A stretch of 64,000 nt of DNA from Strigamia acuminata (Eukaryota > Arthropoda > Chilopoda > Geophilomorpha > Linotaeniidae): positions 36,265,608 to 36,329,607 of the forward strand of contig OX442314.1 in assembly GCA_949358305.1 (NCBI GenBank), in the 5' to 3' direction. Both the position numbers and the translations under genes were made by a program. This document shows positions 1 to 10,160 of the stretch, piece by piece. The first letter of the stretch is position 1. Each line of letters opens with the position of its first letter. The notes under the pieces are model-generated. The model made no database searches. It was not told the DNA's origin and saw nothing but the letters and a program-made list of their open reading frames with translations.

Positions 1-1324
1 TAAATTACCAGCAACAACCATGGTATCATGTGTAGACGTTCGATGCCGTGAAACAAGTACATGAACAGCAAAGTGCCCGAAACCCAAAAGCCGGTAACCG
101 CTACGAAGTTGAACCAACTGCCACGAGGATGCGTGCTCCCAGCGTATCCCGACGCCATTATACAGATAAATCCGATAAAATTGAGTATCTACAATAGAAT
201 TGCAATTGAATTTCATCATTTTTGAACAAAGGAAAAAAAGAACAAAACAATTATCGGTTATTGTTCGATCACTTCGGTTTGTCTGGGCTTTTGTGGAAAC
301 TGAAACTGAACCAAAATGAAATTTATAAAAAAAAAAAAAATTTAATATTACTTTATATTTTATTTATTAACCCTCGCAGCCCCAACCTAAAAAAAATCCC
401 TTACTCTTTTATTGTTTGTTATGATGTTAAATGAAAATACATGAAATTTCAGAATAAAAATCCCAATAGTTTTCGAGAAAAAAAATAAAAACACTTTTGG
501 AGGTCAAAATTGACCCTAGGTTGGGGTGGGGAGGGTTAAAAATTAATTAGAAGTTTATACAATGCTAGACTCGCGAATTAACTTCTGCGCTTCTGCAAAA
601 TTTGAAGTTCATATCTCTGAAAGTTCGTAACTCGAATGTTCGGATGTACCCAGGTGTACGACAATCAGAATCTGCGTATCAGAGACTCGAATCTTTCAGA
701 GGATTCGGAATCCGAATCCTCTGAAAGATTCGAACTAAAATTATTTTTTGCAAACTTTTGTAAAATTTTATGTAAAATTTTATGCAAAATTCCTTTTTTT
801 TTCTTTTTAGTAGTTCACTTTTGAAAAATTTAATGCACCGGTAGATGAAGTGGGGCGCGGAAGATCGCCTTGCTTAAAAATGGGTCGCGATGCTAAAAAG
901 TTTGGGAACCCCTGATTTAGATAATTATTTTAATAGAAAAGTCAAAAAAATATTTTAACTTTTGTCCAATATTCGACAAAAAATTCAAAATTTTTACAAA
1001 ATATAAAGATTCAGGTTTCGAAGATTCGAAAGCCGATGTCAGAGATTCGGTTGAATGTCGTACCCCCTGATTATTATTTATTACCCACAAACTCAAACCA
1101 TGTACCGGTAGTTATTGGACATACCAACCGACAAGTGGAATTTCTATATAAACATATTTTTTTTCCAACTCCGTGGAACAACTTACAACCACTACAAGTT
1201 TAAGGATTCCTGGGATCGTGTAGATGTAAGACGGATCGAAGCGACACGGCGCAATTACAACACGAGTCGAAGTTGTCGTCGTCGTCGTCGTGTGGCTACT
1301 TGGAAAATTCCCCGTCGTTGCCAT
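1..1324 (-). CDS. MARVEL/CMTM-like tetraspan membrane protein, 5' part (3' end beyond window edge)
   Basis: Two minus-strand exons are visible: exon 1 at 1324-1187 (46 codons, ATG at 1324-1322, donor GTAAGT) and exon 2 at 188-9 (60 codons, acceptor TTGTAG, donor GTAATT). Both junctions are phase 0. Exon 1 has a Thr-rich N-terminus, then a stretch ending SYIYTIPGILKLVVV that matches the paralogue at 2582 (RYFVSIPGIFKIVQW) just before the same splice position. Exon 2 encodes two hydrophobic segments around a short loop and ends in MIPWLLL, as the paralogue ends in SIPWLLI. This fits the first half of a CKLF-like MARVEL protein, a family of four-pass proteins of vesicle and junctional membranes. 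The remaining exons lie left of position 1. The intron holds a TTAA-flanked MITE, a long palindrome and a hAT end. The family call is by pattern; the exon structure is well supported by the paralogue. Confidence 0.83.
371..535. mobile_element. TTAA-flanked MITE, piggyBac-like
   Basis: A 165-bp segment lies between TTAA at 367-370 and TTAA at 536-539. Its ends are inverted repeats: CCCTCGCAGCCCCAACCTA on the left against CCCTCCCCACCCCAACCTA read from the right, 16 of 19 matching. A CCCT terminus with TTAA duplication is typical of piggyBac-type elements. It has no coding capacity and sits in intron 1 of the minus-strand MARVEL gene. Confidence 0.6.
687..733. repeat. 47-bp perfect palindrome
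   Basis: Two 23-nt arms around a single A at 710 are exact reverse complements; the left arm begins TCGAATCTTTCAGAGG and the right arm ends CCTCTGAAAGATTCGA. It would form a long hairpin. Related inverted segments CAGGTGTACGACA near 651 and the reverse complement TACGACAT near 1060 suggest it is the core of a degraded inverted-repeat element. Confidence 0.8.
895..914. mobile_element. hAT-type terminal fragment
   Basis: The sequence AAAAAGTTTGGGAACCCCTG ends like the widespread hAT termini that read CAGGGGTTCCCAAACTTTTT on the other strand, and is preceded by GGGTCGCGA, which often follows that motif. The opposite end and an 8-bp target duplication were not found, so this is a remnant. Confidence 0.5.
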
Positions 1325-2581
1325 AACTCCTAAACGAGAGGAAAAACAAAATCAAAATAAATTCACACAAATTATTAACATCCAAAACCACAATTCCAAA
1401 CTCATGTTTATTCATGTCACTTCATGCATGGCCGTCTCCTTTCCACTTACTATAACCGACAATTCTTAAACAAATTTCAAGGTTCAACTTCAACCCATAA
1501 AACCGAATTCACAAGAAAAATAATCCCAAATAAATAGAATTGTGTCTATATTTATTTGTAACATCAAAAAAAAATATTTCTAAGTAAATTTATTATAAGT
1601 AATGGTTGAAAATGTACTTTTCTGACTGTTTTCTATGTGTTTTGTGGTTTAAAATATTTTTTTTCAATTTGTTTTCTAGGTTTTGGCCAGTGACCTGGTG
1701 CTGGCAGTTTGAAGATAACCTAACTTAGCACATCTGGGTCGGCGTCGTTATGAAGGGGTTCGAGCGGCTACGCCCAATCAATGTTCTTTTTCCACCACTT
1801 TTCCAATTATTTCGCTCGGATATTGTTTGCTGAGTGGGAATATTGTTAATTGACGAGTCGTTTTTGGATTTTGGGCGTTTTTGGGTGCGATTCGGCGAGT
1901 GACACGAGCGTTTTAATCGATTTGAACCGCGAAAATGAAGCGTATGTTGCGACGTGTGTCGGTAAATGGGTTTGAAATAGATAAAAATGAATTGAGAATT
2001 ACCTGTTTGTCTGATAAATTCCCGGCGGAATTGGAACTGATAAGGAAATGCTGATACGGAATCGGAAAACTATGGTCAAAACCCAAAAAAGGTGGCCACT
2101 CCTTCCTCAAACGGATCTCGTTACGGATGGGATTTCACGAGATCTCATGTGACGCAAGGACCTTGAGTACACCGAATTTCAAAAGTGAAATCAACATGTG
2201 GTTTTTTATCTTAAAAAAAAAAGCAAACAAACCAAAAATATTTTTATCCAACAAAATCTTTTATTCGAAATTATTTAAATTAATAAATTTAAAAAGAAAT
2301 AAAAATTAAAAAAGTTTTCAAAACCAACAACAGGTGTCGGTGCGAATTTAACATGGCATTTCTATGGAGAGACACGAGAGGACGAAAGGTCATTGAATGC
2401 ATCCACCCCGAGGCAAATAAAACACAAACGAACCAATCGCACAACTTTAATGAAAATATTAAAATATCAAACGCCTTGGGCCGTGAAATGGCCGGCCAAT
2501 AAACGATCAAGGCCAAAAACACACTTGGTCGCGAGTCAAAGCCGAAGTTGTTGCAGCCGCGATCGAGTTGGGAAAACCTAA
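1325..2581. promoter_or_regulatory. Shared upstream region of the divergent MARVEL gene pair
   Basis: No coding exon was recognised in these 1.26 kb between the two divergent start codons. Both promoters and 5' UTRs must lie here or in upstream non-coding exons. Moderately GC-rich patches around 1680-1960 and 2100-2170 contrast with the AT-rich flanks, but no clear TATA box was assigned. Confidence 0.4.
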
Positions 2582-3914
2582 ATGGCGGAACAGGCGCAAA
2601 CGAAAAACAACGCGGCGGCACCTCCGCCGCAACGGATCAGCGATGTGATTTCGACCGAGGGACTCAACATCAACCCGCGATACTTCGTGTCGATCCCGGG
2701 GATCTTCAAGATAGTGCAATGGGTATGCGAAAGATCGTGCCTCGCCCCGTTATCTCAAGGACTAATCTTGATGTTTACTTCCTCCTTCAGGTGTTAGCAG
2801 TAATTTGCATTGCGTGCGCAGCCCCCGCAGTGTTTCCAGGCGCGCACTGGTTTCTGTTTGTCGTCGTCGCCTTTTTCATCGGGAGTTTTGTGTGGATGTG
2901 CGTTCACTTTTTCAGTGTTCCCACAATTATTAGTGCCTCGATACCATGGCTACTTATCGTGGGTTTATAGAAAAAAAATATAGAAATATAAATTTTAAAT
3001 TTTTGTTTGGATTTCGTGTAGGAAATGATCTATTCGGCGGTAGGGTCGGTCCTGTATTTCATAGCGGCCGTGGTGCTGTTGGTGCAGGCGACCGATAACA
3101 AACGGAAGGCGGTTATGATTTTTATATACGGGAGGTCGCAATGGGATGCCTATATAGCAGCAGGGGTGAGTTCATGGTCATCTTTTTTTTCTTTTTCTTT
3201 TTTTTTTTGATGGAACTTGTTGCAAATAAGAAAAAAAAATTTTTGTCAGGGATTAAGTTGGGAAGACAGCGTGAAAAAGTCGTCAACAGGTTGAACCTCG
3301 TTATAACGAAGTTCGTTGTAACGTTTTTTTTTTATAAAGCAATTTTTTTTTGCTTTTATAAAAAATTCCAAAGTTAAAATAAAATTTATTTATTTTCGAT
3401 ATATTTATTTTTTTGAAAAGAATTTTTCTCACCTTGGTCTTTGAATTTCGTTAAAACGAGGTTTTACACGAACTTCCGTGTTAACCTATGAGTATTAGGC
3501 TTATTTTAAATATCTCCTGTCATGTTTATCCAATTATAATGCTACTACTTGACTTCCCCTGACCTTTTCATCCGCGGATGAAGATTCATCTTTTAAAAAA
3601 AAAATAAAAATAAAATAAAATAAAATAAATTCAAAATTCAAAATGGCCGACCGTATTTAATTTCATTTCTTTTTCTTCTCCCCTCGACTCGACCCAAATG
3701 ATGCGAGGCGAAACGATTTTCCACCGTCTCTTGAACTACAACACACTCTAATCACTTCCGGTATACCTGACGAACTAACAATAGTCTTTTCTTCGTTTCA
3801 TTTTAGGTTTTTGGGATGTTCAACTGCATTGTTTTCGGACTCGAGGCTCTGTTTCACTTAAAAGCATGGAGGGCAGCGGCGGTAACAACAACACCAATAA
3901 GAAATTCAACTTGA
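2582..3914 (+). CDS. MARVEL/CMTM-like four-pass membrane protein
   Basis: Four exons join in frame to a 186-residue protein: 2582-2722 (47 codons), 2791-2958 (56), 3022-3165 (48) and 3807-3914 (35 plus stop), all phase 0 with GT-AG borders. The N-terminus is Ala/Pro/Gln-rich and polar. Four hydrophobic segments follow: one starting VLAVICIACAAPAVF, one with WFLFVVVAFFIGSFVW, one with YSAVGSVLYFIAAVVLLVQ, and a last one VFGMFNCIVFGLEALF. The length and even spacing match the CKLF-like MARVEL (CMTM) family, which traffics membrane cargo at the cell surface and in vesicles. It is arranged head-to-head with its paralogue at 1-1324. Intron 3 contains a degraded inverted-repeat element. A GT inside exon 4 (after GGCAGCGGCG) could be an alternative donor, so the last residues are less certain. 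Confidence 0.82.
3291..3467. mobile_element. Degraded inverted-repeat element (pogo/Tigger-like)
   Basis: ACCTCGTTATAACGAAGTTC near 3295 and, on the opposite strand near 3465, ACCTCGTTTTAACGAAATTC form imperfect terminal inverted repeats resembling those of the Tigger-like element at 5005. It lies in intron 3 of the plus-strand MARVEL gene and has no coding content. Confidence 0.4.
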
Positions 3915-5004
3915 TTTTCATTCGTCCTCTTTTTTTTTAAATTTCCATTTAAAAATACCAAAAAATAAAAAAAAAATTAAAATAATTTTTTTTTTTTTTA
4001 TAAAAAAAGATCATTATATTTTCGTAGTTTTATTACTGTTACATCAAGTGTTAGTTGCACTAATTTGTATTGTCTGCACTAACTCGTATTGTATTTCTTT
4101 TATTTTAATCATCGCAATAAAAATTGTTTTATTTATTATTGTTTGCTTGTTTGTGTGCTGGAGATTCGTCCAAGGTTAACGGGGTGTGTTGCATTTCCGG
4201 ATCGTGCACGCATGCGTACTGTTGTGGGCGGTTCTACCTTCGCGTGAGTGTTTTCTAAGCACGAATAAATCGTTGAATTCGTTTTGAACGATCTTTTCTT
4301 GTTTCTCTTTTAAAAAAATAAAAAATAAAAATTTAAAACATTTATCAAGTGCGATTTCATTTTGTTTTCGAATTTTACAGCTAGATGGCGCAGCGGTGTG
4401 GCAGCCATCTTAAGTTCTTGTTGCACACGTTTTTTTTTTCTTGTTCTTTTTGAGGATAGTTTAAGACTGTTTTGGGCATCCAAATGGGGAAATATAAACA
4501 CCAAAAATGGAAGCTATATATAGATGTTGGTTGGGGCGTCATCAGTATCAGGTTTCTAACATTCACACCCATTCATTTAGGATTTATCTTCGTTTTTTTA
4601 TTTTGAATTTAAATTTAGGTCTGGAATTCATTAATAGTGGTCTTTATCACTTGGACTGGAGTAGGTTAAACTGTGCATTATTAGCATGTAAATTGCGAAT
4701 TGGAATATTCATAATTGAATTAAATGTTTAAAGAGTAAAAGAATGTAGTATTTGTGTCATGATCATATTTCCATTTATTTATTTATTTATTTATTTCTAG
4801 GGGTCCCACTTCGGTTGATCAGTTTACCAAAAATAAAATAAAAATAAAAAATAATTTCTCTCCAACGATGCAACAAGCAGAGAGTGACCGGTTGTCAAAC
4901 AAGAAATTGAAATCAAACACCGAGAGGCAAAAGGTATTGGTCAAATAACAGAATGTCCAGAATATACAGAGTGCAATAGCACTGTTCACTACGGGAACCA
5001 CATA
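3915..5004. other. MARVEL gene 3' flank; no further gene seen
   Basis: Probable 3' UTR and intergenic DNA. AATAAA signals occur near 4115 and 4264. A TTTA microsatellite spans about 4772-4796. Short open frames here show no recognisable domain. Confidence 0.4.
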
Positions 5005-5572
5005 CAGTCGAAACTCTTTATAACGAATCGCGATATAACGAATTATCGCTATAACGAATTGTTGAAAATGACTTGGTTGGCCAGCCATAGAACACCATGT
5101 TAAATATTTTCGTTATAACGAATTTCGATATAACGAATTATTCGTTATAACAAACAAGTTTCAGGTACACTATAATACCCATAAGCTCTCATTACAACGA
5201 ATTTTCAAAACTGATCACATCACTCACAACATCCGATGCCCATATTTAGAAAACAAAGAAAAATGAAAATGGCTGCCAAATGAAAGGCAATTTTGATTTA
5301 CGACAAGCTGAACATTATTGATGCCATTGACAATGCCAAGAAGCCATCAATTGTAGCAGAGGAGTTTAATTTGTCCCCGTTCTACAATTTCCAACAATTT
5401 TAAGGAATCGGGATAAAATTAACAAGAAACTTGCAAGTGGTAATCAAGGTTTACAAAAAAATAGTGTTTGGTGCTAAAATTTGATTTTTCACCTAATTCG
5501 TTTTAACGAATTATCGTTATAACGAATTAATTCGTCCAGTCCCTTGCGATTCGTTATAAAGAGATTCGACTG
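5005..5572 (+). mobile_element. pogo/Tigger-type Tc1-mariner element, internally deleted
   Basis: A 568-bp element is flanked by TA at 5003-5004 and 5573-5574. The terminal inverted repeat begins CAGTCGAAACTCTTTATAAC on the left and CAGTCGAATCTCTTTATAAC from the right, continuing to about 27 bp with one mismatch. The interior keeps a frame-shifted relic of a Psq/CENP-B-type helix-turn-helix at about 5283-5480: first KAILIYDKLNIIDAID, then in another frame ILRNRDKINKKL. The DDE catalytic region is gone, so it is non-autonomous. Confidence 0.82.
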
Positions 5573-6440
5573 TATAATAATAAGTAGACCCCGGATATTT
5601 ATACAAAATAAAATGACCGATTTTCACGAAATATGCAATTTAGCCAATTTCGGCTTTTTATTCAATATAAATATATTCTATGCATTTATGCATTTATCCG
5701 GCGTCTAATAATAAGTATTGGCATGGGCTCACACAACGGCCGAAGCCTACAAGACGGTTGACAGGAGTATATGGTATTGTGTTTGCGATGTGACACTTAG
5801 CATGCATGGCCTTTCGGCAGAGTGGCCGTCTGGAGTTTCGGCCATGCAAGCTGCAATCTGTGGGACGATTTTTTAAGGACCCAAACTTGCGTTTACTGTA
5901 TGAGAAATATATCGATCAATATTGATTGATATATCTGTATTGTACAAAGTAAGATTTTAATTAGATGGCTTTGATTGGTCTTTGCACTTGAACCGTTGGT
6001 GTAAATAGTTGGATGTGTGTTAACATCTGCACAAATGTCTTGTTTTCGACCGATTAGACCGATTAGACGTCAAATCAGACGTAATAACAGCTGTCAAATG
6101 TTGAGTATTATCCAAGAGAGAATCTACAAAAGTACCAACATATTGCCAGAAATGTAATCATGTGATTTGCTTCCAACAGAACACGTCTAAGTTAAGTATG
6201 TATGTTTTTGTGAGATAATAAAATTGTCATGATTCGACTTACTGATCTTAGAAACCAAGATGACCGACTTATATACCTGTGATGGGAACAAATGAGGAGA
6301 CATGTTTAGTATGTAATAATACAATAATACAAGAACTTTTATTTCCCAAATTGGTAGGGTGTTCCCCAAAATTAAGATACAACTAAAACAAATACAAAAA
6401 AGAAAAAAACCGAAAAATTCTACTAAAACAATTTACCGGC
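5573..6440. other. Intergenic DNA, no gene recognised
   Basis: About 870 bp of AT-rich sequence with only short open frames. Nothing assignable was seen apart from proximity to the copia fragment that follows. Confidence 0.3.
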
Positions 6441-6600
6441 AAATGGATATTTAAACTAAAAACGGACGCAACGAGAAAGATTAGTTGATACCGCGCCAGA
6501 TTAGTCGCACAAGGCTTTCGCCAAACCCTCGGAGTCGACTATGATGAAGTCTTTAGCCCGGTTGTGAATTTAGTCCTAATCAGATGTTTCTTCTGTCTCC
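6441..6600 (+). pseudogene. Ty1/copia reverse transcriptase fragment
   Basis: The frame starting at 6441 reads KWIFKLKTDA, a TGA stop at 6486-6488, then YRARLVAQGFRQTLGVDYDE and VFSPVV, which is the conserved N-terminal block of copia-type reverse transcriptase. Similarity fades by about 6600 and no LTRs flank it, so it is a dead fragment. Confidence 0.8.
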
Positions 6601-8564
6601 TCAGCCGCGGCTCTTATTCAAAACTGCCTTTTTTGTCAGCAATTACAACTTCGAAGCGTATGTTCATCGTTCGTGAGGTTAAATACGGAAGCAACACCGT
6701 TGCAGAAGAGCAGTCGTAATACCACTGCATAACAATAACTTTACCAGAAATTTGTAAAAAAAAACAACTAAATGATGGATTTAATTGATCCAATGTTGTT
6801 GCTTATCCACAAAGATGTCCAGTGTCACCAGGTCTGGAGGGAGCCTTTAACATTGCGCTTAATTGAAAGAGTTTGTGGCGCACATGGGGCTGTAGTGTGT
6901 GATTGCCTGCTTGGTCTGGGTAAAAAATCAGTAGAGCAATAATGGAATTGCTGAAAAAACAATTTGTTTTGACCAACTGGCATTTCATGCAGCCATGTAA
7001 GAGGAAAATGAAAAAAGAAAACAGCAATTTTCTGCATTCAAATGAGTGAAGCAACACTGAAAATTCCATCAAACTGAAACCAAAAAAAAAATTGCAGAAG
7101 AAGATCGACATCGCACCAAAATGGACGTTCATTAAATTCCAAACAGCAAAAGAATAAAAAAAATAAAAATTCCCGAGTTGTTAAACACATCAAACGTTAG
7201 TCGTCTACTACATGATGAATCTCGCACCATATTAAATCTGAAGAATGAAAAATAGCTTGACATTTCGAACTTGAAACAAACTCAAACGAAAAAAAAAAAT
7301 CCAATAATTCAAAACTAGAAATTGATGATCACATGCGAACTGGACGTCGCTGGAAGTCACGGTTTCCGGTCCCCATCACAAATTCCTCCGTCCACTCAAA
7401 GATATAAATAATAACGGGGTGTCTGCAAGCCGTTGCGCCCATTTGAAATGAGTATATAAAATAAATGGTTATTGCTGACTGCAAATAGATATTTTTATCT
7501 CGTATAAACTTGCGTCTACTTTAGAAAATTGCAATTTTCTTAAAAAAAATTTTAATAGTACAAAAGATGTGAGGAGTAGTCGTTTTTAAACTAAATAAAT
7601 GTTGCTCTACAAGTTTACAATTGGAAATTTCCGTCTATCTCTAACGGTTTCCAAGATAATTTTCCAATGACCTTGATGGAACATCCCAAGGTCAAATTTT
7701 GGGTCACCGAAAAATTGCCCCCACCCAACTTTAATACTTTATCGTCATTGGATTAGATGCATTGTCAGCACTTTCAGAAATATTTAGTAGAGTTACAGAC
7801 TTTTTTTACAACCCAGCGTACAAGCGACACCGATAATCGGACGTTTCTGTTCAATAAGTTTCAATTTTTATTACAATTTTATAGAATTCCCCTAAATTCC
7901 CCTAAATCAAAAATTGACACGCACACAACCCGACGACCCCCAGTCATTGTTCATCGCTTACAAGTCCAATGACTTTCCAGCGTGCAAACAAACCACACAT
8001 AGGCCATTGCTGCCTTTATCCAATAGAGATTTCACCCTTGGTGTATCGATCCTGTAAGAAAACGCATTTCAAGGTCCATGTGCCCTAACTCACGTCCCGC
8101 CTTTCCTTTCGCATCGAACCAGACGAGCTCAATGGCACTTGTGAAGCGACGACTTTAATTTATCTCATCTTTAATTAATTAAATTTCGCGAAGAAACGTG
8201 AACATCGAAACAGTAATTAATTGAGTGTTATCGGCTTAATGTCGTCGCGCGCCCTCGTTGGAGGGAATCCGTTTCAATGCGATTGTTCCTCGTCATACTC
8301 ACTCGCCGCAATCTCATCAAAGCACCCGATGGGTCAACAGTCCCGTGACCGTCGCATTGTTTATCGCAAATTAGTATTCCTCCATGATAAATCACGTTAC
8401 CAAACTCAATTGATTCGTCGAGCGCGCATCTTCCGTAGTGACGCGGCTCGATAACGGTGGATCGAAATGAACCCAGTGTCCGGTCTATGCAGGCTCGGAT
8501 TATGCTTTTTCGAGAGCGCTATAGATCAATTTTTTAACGGGTCGTCTCTTGTAATTTTTTTTTC
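6601..8564. other. Intergenic DNA, no gene recognised
   Basis: Holds a copy of a dispersed repeat at 6603-6628 (AGCCGCGGCTCTTATTCAAA) shared with the repeats near 29157 and 29699. The rest, including open frames at 6803-7132 on the minus strand and 8221-8454 on the plus strand, shows no convincing homology. Confidence 0.35.
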
Positions 8565-9655
8565 TTCTAAAATTGAAGAATTTTGGTCTAATAATCAATT
8601 TTTTCGGCCTAAAATTGGATTTTTTAACCTAAAATTGGATTTTTTTAACCTAAAATTAAATTTTTTTTACCTAAAAATTGGAATTTTTGGGTTAAAATTG
8701 TACATTTTGGGCTAAAATTGTATATTTTGGGCTAAAATTGTATATTTTGGGCTAAAATTGTATATTTTTGGGCTAAAATTGTTTATTTTGGGCTAAAATT
8801 GTATATTTTGGGCTAAAATTGTATATTTTGGGCTAAAATTGTATATTTTGGGCTAAAATTGTATATTTTGGGCTAAAGTTGTACATTTTGGGCTAAAATT
8901 ATATATTTTGGGCTAAAATGGTACATTTGGGCTAAAAGTGTACATTTTGGGTTAAAATTGTATATTTTGGGCTAAAATAGTATATTTTTGGGCTAAAATT
9001 GTTTATTTTGGGCTAAAATTGTATATTTTGGGCTAAAATTGTATATTTTGGGCAAAAATTGTATATTTTGGGCTAAAATTGTATATTTTGGGCTAAAATT
9101 GTATATTTTTGGGCTAAAATTGTTTATTTTGGGCTAAAATTGTATATTTTAGGCTAAAATTGTATATTTTGGGCTAAAATTGTATATTTTGGGCTAAAAT
9201 GGTACATTTGGGCCTTAAAGTGGTTTGTTTAACCAAAAATTAAATTTTTTGACCAAAAATTAAATTTTTTGACCAAAAATTAAATTTTTTGACCAAAAAT
9301 TAAATTTTTTGACCAAAAATTAAATTTTTTGACCAAAAATTAAATTTTTTTAACCTAAAATTAAATTTTTTTGACCGAAAATTAAATTTTTTTGACCTAA
9401 AATTAGATTTTTTTGGCCTAAAATAAGATTTTTTGCTCTAAAATTAGATTTTTTGCTCTGAAATTAGAGTTTTTGCTCTGAAATTAGAGTTTTTGCTCTG
9501 AAATTAGATTTTTTGTTCTAAAATTAGATTTTTTGGTCTAAAATTATATTTTTTGGTCTAAAATTAAATTTTTCGGCCTAAAATTACCTTCTTTCGCCTA
9601 AAATTATTTTTTTTATGGCCTGAATTTAAATCTTTTGGCCTAAAGTTAAATTTCT
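8565..9655. repeat. Minisatellite of 20-bp units, four sub-blocks
   Basis: Nearly 1.1 kb of tandem repeats with a period of about 20 bp. Sub-blocks: about 8600-8690 (CCTAAAATTGGATTTTTTAA), 8690-9220 (GGGCTAAAATTGTATATTTT), 9230-9365 (GACCAAAAATTAAATTTTTT) and 9365-9655 (GCTCTAAAATTAGATTTTTT). Unit variants are homogenised within each block. The core CTAAAATT recurs in four other arrays in the window. The array ends about 500 bp upstream of the first GPCR start codon. Confidence 0.9.
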
Positions 9656-10160
9656 TTAATTCCGATCCGGGCCCCCTAAATAAAAATGAGCTCTATAGAT
9701 AATCAATTTTTTCTCATTGCCATAATCCGCCCCTTTTGGTCCGTACCGCCTCTATTTTCATTTCCATTGACCCCCACGCGTCCAACAACGTGCCCCTCTA
9801 CCCTAACCGACATTTCTCTCCATTATTTCCCCCCATTTCGCCACCTCGCGTCGAACCTTCCCACTTTTCGTTTCCCCCAACTTTATCCGAGCAGCCGTGA
9901 CGCACGCGCCTGTTTGATTGAGTTGACCCCTTTAAGGCGATCCGCGGACCCCACAAAGGTTCTCAAACCGACAACGAACTCCCATTGGCTGCCCATATCT
10001 CCCTCAAACCCCATTTGTCGGCACACACCGCAGTCGCCATAGCAACCACCAACTTGGCGCGCACGGTCAAGAACAAAAAAAAACACCCACAAGACGCGCG
10101 CGTATCCCCCGAGAAAAACAAACCGCCGTCCACTTGGCAGCCAAAAGCCGACGCGGATAG
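9656..10160. promoter_or_regulatory. Probable 5' region of the first GPCR gene
   Basis: Composition shifts from AT-rich repeat to pyrimidine-rich and then GC-rich DNA up to the ATG at 10161. This is consistent with promoter and 5' UTR, but no definite core promoter element was identified. Confidence 0.35.

Noticed and set aside
8221-8454. Open frame with GGNPFQCDC, resembling an LRR C-terminal cap
   Set aside because: A stop lies directly upstream, no leucine-rich repeats precede it and the later cysteines do not fit, so it is probably chance.
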